A program made the translations under genes and the position numbers. 64,000 bases of DNA, from NCBI RefSeq assembly GCF_003114815.1, contig NZ_BFAZ01000009.1:1612001-1676000 (forward strand), given 5' to 3'. Origin of the DNA: Leptospira ellinghausenii. Its GTDB lineage: Bacteria; Spirochaetota; Leptospiria; Leptospirales; Leptospiraceae. This document shows, piece by piece, positions 8,961 to 18,879 of this stretch; position 1 is the first letter of the stretch; every line of letters begins with the position of its first letter. The notes below the pieces were generated by a model. The model was not told where the DNA came from and did not search any database. It saw only the letters and a list, made by a program, of their open reading frames with translations.

Positions 8961-10367
8961 ATGAATGAATCATATACAAAAAAGAAACGAATCATTAATG
9001 ATATGAAGTTTAATCTAAGCGAATTGTTCGGCAAATCTTTTCAAAATTTTAAGGAAGATTATACTACTTCCAGTACAAATACAAAGAATCGTAATTTCAT
9101 ATTATTTTTTTCTAATTTTCTGCTATCATTTTTGATCTTCATTTTGAGAAAACCGGATTCAGTTCTGAAGGCACAATTATGGGCTGAAGATGGACAAATA
9201 TTTCTCCGTGATGAATGGGTTACTGGATTCCCAGATACTTTCTTTTTTTTGTATGCTGGATATATCCACTTTGTTCCTAGATTCATTGCATTTTTTGCGA
9301 ATTTGTTTCCCTATGAATCGATACCTTTGGTATTTAATCTTTGTGCTATTTTCATTTCTGCTATTTCTGTTTCGATTTTTTCTCTCACTAAGTTTCGTTA
9401 TATCCTAAGAAGTGATTTTTTAAGAACAATTGTGATTGTTTTACTTTGTTGTTCACCTGTTGGAATAGAATCATTTAACAATATCACCAATGTACATTTT
9501 TTCCTGTCATTGGGGGTATTTCTTTTGGCAATCATGGGTGGCGAATTAAATGGATTTAGTTATCTATTGATCACAATTTATGTATTGTTAGGAATTTTTT
9601 CTGCGCCTTTGGCCATTTGTTATGCCCCTCTATTTTTAATTCGTCCATTCCTTTTTAAATTTGATCGGAAACGTTGGGTATATCTGGTTTTGTTTGTGAT
9701 TGGTTTGGGATATGGTATTTTAATGTTTTACTTGGGTTCTAGGGATTCCGTGGTTGGCATTGATTGGAATTATTTTTTAAATCCAATACATATTGAGAAA
9801 TTAATTCGATTGATTGTCGCAACATACTTTATGAATACGAATTCAGTAGAATTCATTACATATCATAAGTATTTTTGGATACTCGAAGTGATCTTACTCT
9901 ACTTTTATTTCAAAAAATTCAAAATACAAGGATTTCAAACTTCGATATTGTTGGGTGGATTTTTGATCACTGTTTTGATTCCAGTGTTACTTAGAGGTGG
10001 TTTGTCTTTAAACGAAGAACAGGCCACTTATATTACTTTAGTCAATGGGGCTAAGGAATCATTTTATTTTTTAAATGTCATTAATCTGATGATCAATCGG
10101 TATGGTTTAGTACCATATTTTCTGTTCTGTATTTTGACCTTTGTATTGTTATTCGAAAAAAATAAAACTCAATCCACGATTCATTTTCAAGTTTTAGTTG
10201 TGGTTGTATTTCTTTTTGTAATACGAAATTCACTTTTCATCAAACCATATGAAGATTTAAAATGGGATCAATATGCAGATATGGTTAAAAACAAAACAGA
10301 TGTTTCAATCCCAGTGAATCCGATATGGTTTCCAAAAATAGAAATCAAAAAAGATTCATGGAAATAG
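8961..10367 (+). CDS. Polytopic membrane protein, GT-C-like glycosyltransferase candidate (paralogue 1)
   Basis: This integral membrane protein of about 468 residues has around ten hydrophobic segments. Just after the first is the motif LWAEDGQIFL, then TGFPDTFFFLYAGYIHFVPR. An acidic pair in the first periplasmic loop followed by such a segment is typical of GT-C enzymes that use polyprenyl-linked sugars; this is inference, and no family is certain. A paralogue of similar length follows. Base composition is more AT-rich than the neighbours and no ribosome-binding site is evident. The start is uncertain: ATG 8961, TTG 8946 and ATG 9003 are all possible. Confidence 0.7.
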   Translation: MNESYTKKKRIINDMKFNLSELFGKSFQNFKEDYTTSSTNTKNRNFILFFSNFLLSFLIFILRKPDSVLKAQLWAEDGQIFLRDEWVTGFPDTFFFLYAGYIHFVPRFIAFFANLFPYESIPLVFNLCAIFISAISVSIFSLTKFRYILRSDFLRTIVIVLLCCSPVGIESFNNITNVHFFLSLGVFLLAIMGGELNGFSYLLITIYVLLGIFSAPLAICYAPLFLIRPFLFKFDRKRWVYLVLFVIGLGYGILMFYLGSRDSVVGIDWNYFLNPIHIEKLIRLIVATYFMNTNSVEFITYHKYFWILEVILLYFYFKKFKIQGFQTSILLGGFLITVLIPVLLRGGLSLNEEQATYITLVNGAKESFYFLNVINLMINRYGLVPYFLFCILTFVLLFEKNKTQSTIHFQVLVVVVFLFVIRNSLFIKPYEDLKWDQYADMVKNKTDVSIPVNPIWFPKIEIKKDSWK

Positions 10368-10707
10368 TCAGCAATATTGTCATAGCATTGAATCCTTAGT
10401 TTAGAATTTTTAAAAGATTTGAACAATTATTTAAATGATTTATCGAAGATATTCCCAGAAAAATCCTGATATTGCGGAAGAACTAAAAAACAAAATTTGT
10501 AAATTTTTGAACTTGAGAACTCAGTGAAAGGAAAGCTATTCAGAGGAGACAATCTTCACGTAATAAGCAAAATGATTTTTGTTTTTTAAAAAAGAAATAT
10601 TCCTTCAATCGATTAATGACTTGTCTTTTATTCTATAATTGAAATATCTAAGTATTTACAATATTGAAAAAACAACCGTAACTTAAATTTCTTTGAAAAA
10701 AATAAGA
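10368..10707 (+). other. AT-rich spacer between the two paralogues
   Basis: This stretch of about 340 bases has no convincing gene on either strand. It is very AT-rich. A TATAAT at 10634-10639 could be a -10 box for the second paralogue, but the matching -35 position (GATTAA) is poor. I see no RNA gene, terminator or clear repeat. Confidence 0.5.
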
Positions 10708-12159
10708 ATGAAAAAACAAAATATTAGTAAATTTACAATCTTCAAAGCTAACATCATGAGCTGGGCAGGAAATGAAAAGATAAGTTGGCATAGGATATAT
10801 ACTTCGATAATTGATTCATTAAAAGTATCATGCAATAATTTTAAATCCAATTTTAGATCATGTGGTTCGATAGATTTTAAATATAATTTCAAATTGTATT
10901 TTTTCAATGCCATAATCGCATTTTGCATTTTCCATTTTCGCAAATCAGATTCATTGATAAATTCCCAATTATGGGCGGAAGATGGAGTCATTTTTTTGAA
11001 ATCGGAGTGGGTAACTGGATTTCCAGAAACAATTTTTATTCCTTATGCTGGTTATCTACATTTTGTTCCAAGGCTTATTGCTTTTATTGCGAACCTTTTC
11101 CCATTTGAGATTATCCCCTTCATATTTAATTTTATGGCGATGACAATTGCTGCTATATCTGTTTCGCTATTTTCATTGGTAAATTATCGATACTTGGTGA
11201 AGAGCGATTTTCTTCGGTCAGTAATTGTGATCCTTATCTGTTTTGTACCAGTTGGTTATGAATCAATCAATAATGTAACGAATGTTCATTTCTTTTTATC
11301 TTTTGGGTTTTTTCTGCTGGCTTTGATTGGTGGTGAGCTTAGTGGGGTAAGTTATTTTTTTATTTTTGTATATTCTCTATTAGCTATATTCTCTGCGCCA
11401 CTCACAATTTTTTACTTACCTTTTTATTTAATACGATTTTTTTCGTCTAAATCTGATCGATACAGTCGGTTATATGGAATTATTTTCATATTAGGGATAA
11501 CCTACGGTATTGCAATTTATCTGACGGGCGCGAAACGTGAAATAGCTCCAATTGATTGGAGTTTTTTAATGAATGTAATGAATGTCGAAAAACTAATTCG
11601 AATTTCATTTTTAGGATATTTAGGTGAAGAAAACACCTTCTCTGCCCTAAGTTATGTTAAGTATTTTTGGATTCTGGAAATTGTATTATTATATTTCTTT
11701 TGTAAAAATTTTGTTCACTTTGGTGTCGGAAATACATTCTTAATTCTCGGATACATGATTGCGATATTTGTTCCCATATTGCTCAGAGGAGCGTTCGTCA
11801 TTAGCGACGAGCAAGCCTTATTAGTGAAGCTTACCAATGGGAGTAAGGATTCCATCTATTTTCTAAACGTTGTTAAACTATTGTCAAGTCGTTACGGACT
11901 CGTTTCTTATTTTATATTTTGCATAATAATTTTTTCTAATATTTTGCCAGGAAAAATTTCAATGAAAACATCTAGTATTATGTTAATTCTAATTGTATTA
12001 TATTTACATCTTATCAAGAATTCGGTCTTTATAAAGCATTTTGAAGAATTAAATTGGGATAGTTATTCGAAACAAGTTCGAAATAAGGAGGATATTTCGA
12101 TTCCAATAAATCCAAAATGGTATACGGGAATTCATATTAGGAAAGATGAATGGAGGTAG
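10708..12159 (+). CDS. Polytopic membrane protein, GT-C-like glycosyltransferase candidate (paralogue 2)
   Basis: The protein of about 483 residues is clearly a tandem duplicate of the preceding gene. Shared blocks include LWAEDG-IFL--EWVTGFP, YAGY-HFVPR-IAF-ANLFP, NVTNVHFFLS, NG-K-S-YFLNV and the C-terminal SIP-NP-W segment. It has about ten membrane segments and a longer, basic N-terminal cytoplasmic stretch. Role and substrate are unknown; a GT-C sugar transferase is an inference from the AED motif in the first external loop. The start is taken as ATG 10708; TTG 10693 is in frame. Composition is AT-rich. Confidence 0.7.
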   Translation: MKKQNISKFTIFKANIMSWAGNEKISWHRIYTSIIDSLKVSCNNFKSNFRSCGSIDFKYNFKLYFFNAIIAFCIFHFRKSDSLINSQLWAEDGVIFLKSEWVTGFPETIFIPYAGYLHFVPRLIAFIANLFPFEIIPFIFNFMAMTIAAISVSLFSLVNYRYLVKSDFLRSVIVILICFVPVGYESINNVTNVHFFLSFGFFLLALIGGELSGVSYFFIFVYSLLAIFSAPLTIFYLPFYLIRFFSSKSDRYSRLYGIIFILGITYGIAIYLTGAKREIAPIDWSFLMNVMNVEKLIRISFLGYLGEENTFSALSYVKYFWILEIVLLYFFCKNFVHFGVGNTFLILGYMIAIFVPILLRGAFVISDEQALLVKLTNGSKDSIYFLNVVKLLSSRYGLVSYFIFCIIIFSNILPGKISMKTSSIMLILIVLYLHLIKNSVFIKHFEELNWDSYSKQVRNKEDISIPINPKWYTGIHIRKDEWR

Positions 12160-12205
12160 TTTGAATTTATTTTTAGTATTAATATAAAAAAAATCTATTT
12201 GATTT

Positions 12206-13084
12206 TTACATCTTACGTTCTAAAGCGTAGTTCCGCTCAGGAACTAAAAGAGACGAAACAGATTCATTTGTATCGATTTTTATATTCGTAGTTGGATTGT
12301 AGGTATCTAACATTGTCTCGCCATCTACGATGAATTGGTAGTGATACTCACCAGGGAGTAATTTTTTCTCTAAGGTAAATACCCCTTTGCGATCTTTTTT
12401 CAAAAAATCATGTTCAGGGTTCCAATCATTAAAATTTCCCACTACCCGAACCACTTCTGCATTTGGTAAATAAATTTGAAATTTGACTGTACGCAGATCA
12501 CGTTCTTCGTTTGCAGAATCTTCCAATACTATCGTTTTTGTTTGGCGATCTGTGTCTTTGGAGTCCAAAACAAAACGAGAATAATAAGAACCAGATCCAT
12601 CTTCCACCTTATCAAAGTTTTCTGGATCATAGGTGAGTAGGCCGTTGACTCGAAATTTATATTCGTAAACATGATCTTCTTCGTAACTGTCTTTGATTTG
12701 GTTTGGTTCGATGACTGTGTAATAAATTCCATATTGGTTCCGTTTCATTTCGGCACATTCCCAATTATTAAAACTGCCACAGATTTCCACAGATTCATCT
12801 CTAAGGCCATTATAGGTGAAAAGAATCCCTCGGTGGAGAAGGTTCCCGCTCGAAACATAGGATTCGACATCAAGATAACGAATGTAACGTGGTGCGATGT
12901 TTTTCTTCAGACTTTCCAATTGCCAAAGGTAATAAACCGTGTCTTGGTCTTCGGTTTCATCTGACATTTCGAGTTCTCCAGAAGAAAAACTGCCAATCCA
13001 ATCCATGCCATCGTCGGCAAAAATTCCAATACCTGTCAAAAAGAGTAAAATGAGGGCAATTCGGATGAATTTGGATTTCAACAT
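12206..13084 (-). CDS. Exported protein with two CBM48-like (glycogen-binding) domains
   Basis: The 292-residue protein starts with a cleavable signal peptide (MLKSKFIRIALILLFLTGIGIFA). Two early-set immunoglobulin-like folds of the AMPK/isoamylase type follow. The first is around residues 85-160 (VEICGSFNNWE, then YEYKFRVNG). The second is at about 195-270 (VRVVGNFNDWNPEHDFL, then GEYHYQFIVDGE). Such domains bind alpha-glucans or act as protein interaction modules. No catalytic domain is attached. It is probably periplasmic. Convergent with the preceding membrane protein gene; divergent from the large TPR protein gene. Confidence 0.82.
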   Translation of the reverse strand: MLKSKFIRIALILLFLTGIGIFADDGMDWIGSFSSGELEMSDETEDQDTVYYLWQLESLKKNIAPRYIRYLDVESYVSSGNLLHRGILFTYNGLRDESVEICGSFNNWECAEMKRNQYGIYYTVIEPNQIKDSYEEDHVYEYKFRVNGLLTYDPENFDKVEDGSGSYYSRFVLDSKDTDRQTKTIVLEDSANEERDLRTVKFQIYLPNAEVVRVVGNFNDWNPEHDFLKKDRKGVFTLEKKLLPGEYHYQFIVDGETMLDTYNPTTNIKIDTNESVSSLLVPERNYALERKM

Positions 13085-13239
13085 AGTGCAGATGTCTCTT
13101 GTGTCCTTTGTCTTTATTTTCGGCAGGATTGAAAAAAGAGCGTGAAAGGTTTTTTGATTCGAGAATCATCTGACATAATAAAAAAAATATTCTGTCATTT
13201 TAAGAAGGAGCCGATAATTCATTAGGAATAGACCTTCGC

Positions 13240-16200
13240 ATGGCTGAGCCGATAGACAAATTGAGTCCGGAAGAAATCACACAAATCGAGACGATGTTTT
13301 CGGCTCTCAATAAGAACCCTATGTCCTCGGAAGAGCTCAACCCGATGGCGAAGGTCTTACGTGAGAAACTAGGCTATACCAATCCCTTTTCTGGCAATGA
13401 AGAGCCAGAACCTACTGACGAAGAACCAAATGATGCTCTACCCGATGATTTCGGTGGGGATGATGCGACTGCAGGTGACACCTCAGATCCATTTGCCGGT
13501 CTTGATGATGATGACGATTTTGGTCCACCCAAACTTTCCAGTTCTCAACCTGAAGAAGACGATGGGATTGATTTAGATGAATTATTAGGTGAAGATAGTC
13601 CTAAACCCAAAGAGACAACACCTCCTACTGATACTGATTTTGATGATTTGGGAATGGATGCCCCCTCAGATGTTACGTCTGGGAATGAGGATCCATTTTC
13701 TACACCTGCGGGTGACGATACCGATCCATTTGCAAACCTTGGTTCTCCCAGTGACTCTGAGGCAAGTACCGATGATCCCTTTGCCAATTTAGATGCAATT
13801 GATGAAGCACCTATTGAAGAAACAAAGGCTCCAGAAATTGGTGACGATCCCTTTGCCAATTTAGGGGGCGATGACGATTCAATTCCTAAAACAACCGACG
13901 AAGACTTGTTTGCTGGATTTGATTCAGGTTCGGAAGAACCACAAGGCACTGGTGATGATTTTGATTTTGGATCTGGTGCTGAAACTCCTTCCGGTGATGA
14001 TCCTTTTGCTGATATGGGATCTACCCCATCCGATGCAGATTCGGGTGCTGGTTTTGGGGATGACCCTTTTGCAAGTTTAGATTCTCCTTCCTCTGATGTC
14101 CCTTCGGGTGATGATCCGTTTGGAGATCTTTCCACACCTGCTTCTTCCAGCGAATCTTCGTTTGGTGACGATCCATTTGCCGATATGGGATCCACTCCAG
14201 CCGCTTCCGATGTTGGTGCCGATTTTGAAGATGATCCTTTTGGAAGTATGGAAACACCATCCACTTCTGCTAGAGAACCAGAACCTGCAGATATAGGTGG
14301 CGGATTTGATGATCCATTTGGTGACTTGGGTGTGGGAATGGAACCACCGAGTCTTGATGATGATTTAGCCGCTCCTTCATTTGATGACCTAGCACCATCC
14401 ATCGATGATATGCCTGTTTCTGCCATGGATGATTTTGGTGGAAATGATGAAGGCCCAGGTGGATTTGAAGAAGACCTCATGTCACTTGGCAAAGAGGAAG
14501 AACCAGAAGAATCTCTTGAATCCAGTTTAACGGATGAAGAACTTGCGGTCATTCAGTCTGAGTTACTTCGGTATCCTCCAAAATTAAGACGAACCATTAT
14601 TGATGCGATAGTCAACCAACGCATTCCTGTTCGGAACCAAAAAGAAATCATTGAGCTTATCAAAGCTCAACAAAAACCGGAAGACATTGCAAGTTTCTTA
14701 AGTGGCCTTCTTGGCGAACGTGTGGAACTCAGTGATTCTAGTGGAAAATTTGCGGCAGATGGAGTTCCCATCATTGCAAGTAAAGATGCTTACACCAAGG
14801 AAGGTGCTGCTCGTAAACGTGAGTTAGTCAGAAGGACAATTTTATCTTCTGCTGCAGCTATCTTTTTGGTATTTGGAATTGTTACTTTATGGAAGTATGT
14901 AATCGTTCCTTACCGTGCTAAAGCGCAGTATGCTCTTGGACTTGAAAAAATAGAAGAATACAGTTATGAAACTGATGCCTTAGAAAAGAAAAAATTACTC
15001 GCTGATGCTGAGAATTATTTTATCAAAGGGGAAGAGATTTTCCCACATAACTTAGAGTTTTTGAATAAATATTGTACTGCATATACGAAAGCTGGTTTGT
15101 ATGAAAGAGCGTTTGAAAAATGTTTTGGAAAGGTAGAACCCGATTTTGGTTATGAACCAGAAGACAAGGAACATAAACGTGCTTGGGAAAATCGTAAAGA
15201 AGTTCCAAACATCAGTTTTGCAAAAAAAACGGAATGGAATGATGCAGGTGTCGAAACTGCAGGTAGAAGACCACTTCCCGAATTAGCATTTTATTTAACT
15301 TCTCAAGATAAAGTTCCAAGAAAGGTTTTAAAAGCAGGTGCCTACATTGCATCTCGCCTCAAATACAATGTCCATGATATTGATACTTATATTGCACTCG
15401 GAACCTTTCATTCCTTTCACAGAAAAGACTTTATAGAAGTTCCACCTGGAAGTAATCGCAAAAAATACAAAAATGATCATCTCGCCATCGAATACTTCAA
15501 ACGAGTGTTTACCGATGGGGGAGACCCTGATAATGTTGATGCCATTGCTGGTATTGCAAAAATTTTCTATAACAAAGAAGAGTTTGGAACGGCTGTTAAA
15601 TACTATAACGATATCATTGAAAAGTATCCAAAAAATCCAATTGGACACGGTGGAATTTTATCTACATATATTGAAATGTGGAAACGTGACAAAAACCCAC
15701 AATATGTTTTAAACCACCATAGACAAGTTCGTAATGCTTTAAACATTGAAGACGAACTTTCACTATTTGTTTTGGCAAAACTTGCTTCCTTTTATATTGA
15801 TTTAGATTCTGAAGAAGTACGAATCAAATACAACATCAATCCTGAAGACCAAGTCACAGGAATGGAGATTGATGATAACGTAGAATACCTACTAAACATT
15901 GCTTATGGCAAAGACGGTGGTTCAAAATTTGCGGAAGGGTATTACCAAAGAGCACGTTTTTATTTCAAAAAAGAAGAAGCAGCTCGTGCTCTAAAACAAT
16001 TAGAATTAGCATCAACTTATGATATCAGACATTATTTGGCAGTTTTACTTATGGCTGAATATTATATCCAAACTGAAGATTATGATGAAGCTGTTAAACT
16101 TTTAAAAGAAGCAGATGATCGATACCAAAACTATCGTGATCGATTGGGAGAAAGGGACGAAGACGAAACCTTACTCGAAGGAAGTCCAGGAAGGATTTCG

Positions 16201-16911
16201 TTTAACTTAGGCAAAATTCAATTTTTGGAAGCAGCAGGGATCAACGTAACAGACAACATACGAGAGTTTCCTGGCAAAAAAATCTATCCAGAACGAAGTA
16301 TAGGAACTCTTTCTTATGAAGAAAAAGAAAGACGAAATGGTCTTTTTATGGCGCGTGAATCATTTCTCGCAGCTCTTGACCGTGATATTTCCAAAGATCC
16401 AAAGATAGTTAGAGAATGTTATTATTATTTGGGTTGGATTGATTATAACCATGGTGACTTTGCACAAAGTTTAGATTTTTGGGCAGAACTCCCAGAAGAA
16501 GATATATACAATAATCCTACCTTACTCTTTGGAAAGGGAAATGCATTTTATTATACAAGACAATACAATGCAGCACTTGGCAACTATCTGAAGTTAAAGG
16601 ATGATTTTGAACTGAAGGAACAAAGCCTTGGTCGAATTGACACTGAAAACTCTGATCATAGAGAAGTGTATGAGACATTAACGGCTCTTTACAATAATAT
16701 AGGTGCAGTGTATGAGAAAAAACAAGATACCATCAATGCACTCAAATACTATTGGAAAGCAATGGAAACAGCACGTAAAATAGGTTCCGTAAGCGAAATT
16801 GCAAATTCGAATAAGGATTTGGTTTTTGCTAGAGCCAAACTAGATAGAGAACCATTGTTAGAAGACTGGTTAGCTCCTACGCTAGATCGATTGGCTCAGA
16901 TTAAAAAATAA
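13240..16911 (+). CDS. Large membrane-anchored protein: DPF-repeat acidic region, one TM helix, TPR domain
   Basis: The 1223-residue protein has four parts. Residues 1-50 are a short helical head. Residues 50-420 are acidic and low-complexity, with about eleven DPF motifs (DPFANL, DPFADM, DPFGDL). Residues 430-500 form a helical domain (LTDEELAVIQSELLRYPPKLRR). One transmembrane helix lies at about residues 531-552, and the remainder is TPR-like repeats. There is no signal peptide, so the acidic part is probably cytoplasmic and the TPR part periplasmic. Disordered DPF arrays commonly recruit partners by short linear motifs. I do not recognise a named family. An AGGA about 11 bases upstream supports ATG 13240. 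Confidence 0.85.
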   Translation: MAEPIDKLSPEEITQIETMFSALNKNPMSSEELNPMAKVLREKLGYTNPFSGNEEPEPTDEEPNDALPDDFGGDDATAGDTSDPFAGLDDDDDFGPPKLSSSQPEEDDGIDLDELLGEDSPKPKETTPPTDTDFDDLGMDAPSDVTSGNEDPFSTPAGDDTDPFANLGSPSDSEASTDDPFANLDAIDEAPIEETKAPEIGDDPFANLGGDDDSIPKTTDEDLFAGFDSGSEEPQGTGDDFDFGSGAETPSGDDPFADMGSTPSDADSGAGFGDDPFASLDSPSSDVPSGDDPFGDLSTPASSSESSFGDDPFADMGSTPAASDVGADFEDDPFGSMETPSTSAREPEPADIGGGFDDPFGDLGVGMEPPSLDDDLAAPSFDDLAPSIDDMPVSAMDDFGGNDEGPGGFEEDLMSLGKEEEPEESLESSLTDEELAVIQSELLRYPPKLRRTIIDAIVNQRIPVRNQKEIIELIKAQQKPEDIASFLSGLLGERVELSDSSGKFAADGVPIIASKDAYTKEGAARKRELVRRTILSSAAAIFLVFGIVTLWKYVIVPYRAKAQYALGLEKIEEYSYETDALEKKKLLADAENYFIKGEEIFPHNLEFLNKYCTAYTKAGLYERAFEKCFGKVEPDFGYEPEDKEHKRAWENRKEVPNISFAKKTEWNDAGVETAGRRPLPELAFYLTSQDKVPRKVLKAGAYIASRLKYNVHDIDTYIALGTFHSFHRKDFIEVPPGSNRKKYKNDHLAIEYFKRVFTDGGDPDNVDAIAGIAKIFYNKEEFGTAVKYYNDIIEKYPKNPIGHGGILSTYIEMWKRDKNPQYVLNHHRQVRNALNIEDELSLFVLAKLASFYIDLDSEEVRIKYNINPEDQVTGMEIDDNVEYLLNIAYGKDGGSKFAEGYYQRARFYFKKEEAARALKQLELASTYDIRHYLAVLLMAEYYIQTEDYDEAVKLLKEADDRYQNYRDRLGERDEDETLLEGSPGRISFNLGKIQFLEAAGINVTDNIREFPGKKIYPERSIGTLSYEEKERRNGLFMARESFLAALDRDISKDPKIVRECYYYLGWIDYNHGDFAQSLDFWAELPEEDIYNNPTLLFGKGNAFYYTRQYNAALGNYLKLKDDFELKEQSLGRIDTENSDHREVYETLTALYNNIGAVYEKKQDTINALKYYWKAMETARKIGSVSEIANSNKDLVFARAKLDREPLLEDWLAPTLDRLAQIKK
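13485..14331 (+). repeat. Degenerate coding repeats of DPF motifs
   Basis: About eleven copies of a unit with core Asp-Pro-Phe-(Ala/Gly)-x-(Leu/Met) are spaced 15-30 residues apart by acidic, Ser/Thr/Pro-rich linkers. Repeated GATGATCC(C/A/T)TTTG-type words are visible at the DNA level. This also creates a long spurious open frame on the opposite strand. Confidence 0.85.
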
Positions 16912-16914
16912 ACG

Positions 16915-17727
16915 TTATTGTTTGCGAAAACGTTCGCGAATTCCAAGTAATAGAAAGTAAAACGTTTCCCACATACGTCGGATTCGGTATGGTCTTGCAA
17001 TGATGCGCCACAACCAAATTAAACCTCTTTCCTTGAACCATTCAGGTGCTTTTTTGTCAGCACCAGATAACATATCTAAGGCGCCACCTACACCAATCAC
17101 AACAGCTTTACCAAAATAACCAGTGTTGTTTTCAATCCAAATTTCTTGTTCAGGGAAGTCCATAGCAAGGAAAATGATATCAGGTCCAGTTTTACGAATG
17201 GCTTCTTTCACTCGCATTTCACGTTGGCGATCTAAATGGCCTGCGTGCCTACCGACAATACGAACTTTCGGAAAGTGCCTTGTGAGATTAAAATAAATAC
17301 GTTCTACGATTTCGTCTTTTGCGCCAAAGATAAAGGCTGTGAACTCTTTGAGTTCTGCAAGTCGGATCAGGTCCATCATCACTGCAATTGGTGTGACTCT
17401 TTCTTTTAATCGACCCTTTGTCATCCAACCAATTCCTGCCCCTTCTACTAAAATCGTACCTGCTTTTTCAGCGATACGGTGGAGCGATTTTTTAGGGCGC
17501 ATCCTCATCAGTTTGATTGGATCTAAGAATAAAACATGGTGCATGCCTTCTTTTTTTTCAAGCACGCGGAAAAGTTTCGCAATCGCTTCATCTGTTGTGA
17601 CATTGTCTATTGGAATTCCTAAAACATTCAATGTTTCTAACTTGGAAACATCGATATTTTGGTATTCTAGTAGTATATCTCTCTCGTCTTTTGAGGAATT
17701 GTGAACGATTTCGCTCAATTGCTTCAT
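16915..17727 (-). CDS. WecG/TagA/CpsF family glycosyltransferase
   Basis: The 270-residue protein matches the GT26 family throughout its core: VLGIPIDNVTTDEAI, the FGAKDE loop, DIIFLAMDFPEQEIWI, GVGGALDMLSG and APEWFKERGLIWLWRI. Members transfer N-acetylmannosamine(uronate) or related sugars to lipid-linked intermediates on the cytoplasmic face during envelope polysaccharide assembly. About 30 extra residues precede the usual start, and the usual membrane-associating C-terminal end is present (RRMWETFYFLLLGIRERF). It converges with the large TPR gene, with only a 3-base gap between stops. Confidence 0.9.
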   Translation of the reverse strand: MKQLSEIVHNSSKDERDILLEYQNIDVSKLETLNVLGIPIDNVTTDEAIAKLFRVLEKKEGMHHVLFLDPIKLMRMRPKKSLHRIAEKAGTILVEGAGIGWMTKGRLKERVTPIAVMMDLIRLAELKEFTAFIFGAKDEIVERIYFNLTRHFPKVRIVGRHAGHLDRQREMRVKEAIRKTGPDIIFLAMDFPEQEIWIENNTGYFGKAVVIGVGGALDMLSGADKKAPEWFKERGLIWLWRIIARPYRIRRMWETFYFLLLGIRERFRKQ

Positions 17728-17853
17728 GTAGCCAGGTTTTCCTTTCCTATCTAAAGCATTATGTCCAGTACCCTCTCTTGTCGCCTCTAAATTTTTAAAA
17801 ACTTTCGTTTTTTCACTTGGATTGGAACCGAGAGGAGGAGAAAAAGTATCAAA

Positions 17854-18879
17854 ATGTTTCGTAGCAATTGTATTCTCTATTTGGTCCTCTTTCTTCTCTC
17901 AAGCGCAAGTTATGCGGAAAAAATTTCCATCTTTGGAACCATTCAAAACGGTACAACAAGAGGATTTGGAAAGGCTGATTCGATTCGGATGATGGCTTTA
18001 CAAGGAGCAATGGTTCCACTCGGAGAAATTGGGCCACAGTCTGGCAAATTTAAATTCCCCGAAATGGATTTACCTGAAGGTGCACCCATCCTTTTGCAGG
18101 TCCAGTACCAAGGCGCAAATTATAATAAAATGATTCCGCCAACCACTAAGTTTCGTACTTCTCCTCAAGAAATAACCGTGTATGATTCAGGGGCAGACCG
18201 AAAACAAATAGCAATTAAAAGCTTAATGCAAGTTATGCGAGAGAAAAAAGGTCTACGTATTTTTAAATTGTTCCTCATCGATAATGTTAGTAATCCACCA
18301 AAGTCGTATGATCCAAAGTCAGGTGCATTGGAATATTCGGTTGCGAAAGAAGCAACGGAAATTATGGCACAACTCCAACAACCAGGTAGTAAAATAGCCA
18401 TTCCTCTTGGTGTACCAGATGGTCCAAATGGCGGACGAATTTTGGACCGAGCTGTCTTACCTGGAAGTTCCGAACTACAAGTTTCTTATTTGATCCCAAA
18501 CTCTGAAGATTCATTCAGCGAACGAATGTTAATTGAATCAGAAAACGGTAAATATCCTATCTTCGTAAAACCACAAGATATGGTGGTGGAAACAGGTGAA
18601 AAAACACCTGTGGTGAAATTAGATAAAGATGTTCCAAAAGGTCTCAGTGCTTATGTATTAAATGCACTCGAATTTGGAACAATGGTTGAATTTCGTTTTG
18701 TTGGAGGAAAGGCACTTCCTACAATGGCAAATTCTCCAAACCCAGAAATTTGGAATGGATCTATCCTTACGAGTTGGGATTTATCTACCTTTGCAATCGT
18801 TGGATTTTTAGGACTTTTATTCACACTGTCTTTTATTTTTGTCTATCGCAAACAATCAGAAAGGAAAAACAATTTATGA
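17854..18879 (+). CDS. Exported protein with C-terminal membrane anchor
   Basis: The 341-residue protein has a signal peptide (MFRSNCILYLVLFLLSSASYA) and a C-terminal transmembrane helix (FAIVGFLGLLFTLSFIFVY) with a short basic cytoplasmic tail (RKQSERKNN). Between them lies a probably beta-rich periplasmic region starting KISIFGTIQNGTTRG. I recognise no family. It overlaps the start of the MFS transporter gene by ATGA, so the two are probably made together; it could assist that transporter. The ATG at 17854 follows a purine-rich GAGGAGGAG, somewhat far upstream (about 13 bases). Confidence 0.78.
   Translation: MFRSNCILYLVLFLLSSASYAEKISIFGTIQNGTTRGFGKADSIRMMALQGAMVPLGEIGPQSGKFKFPEMDLPEGAPILLQVQYQGANYNKMIPPTTKFRTSPQEITVYDSGADRKQIAIKSLMQVMREKKGLRIFKLFLIDNVSNPPKSYDPKSGALEYSVAKEATEIMAQLQQPGSKIAIPLGVPDGPNGGRILDRAVLPGSSELQVSYLIPNSEDSFSERMLIESENGKYPIFVKPQDMVVETGEKTPVVKLDKDVPKGLSAYVLNALEFGTMVEFRFVGGKALPTMANSPNPEIWNGSILTSWDLSTFAIVGFLGLLFTLSFIFVYRKQSERKNNL

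Noticed and set aside
13485..14331. CRISPR-like periodic repeats
   Set aside because: The periodicity is in-frame protein repetition with variable spacing and degenerate units, not identical repeats with unique spacers.
13545..14552. 335-residue open frame on the minus strand
   Set aside because: It is antisense to the DPF-repeat region. The repeated Asp/Ser-rich codons leave the opposite strand free of stops, and the product is low-complexity with no start signals.
18750..18875. N-terminal extension of the MFS transporter
   Set aside because: It overlaps the previous gene in another frame and adds 42 residues not expected for the family; the ATG at 18876 has a ribosome-binding site and the usual ATGA overlap.
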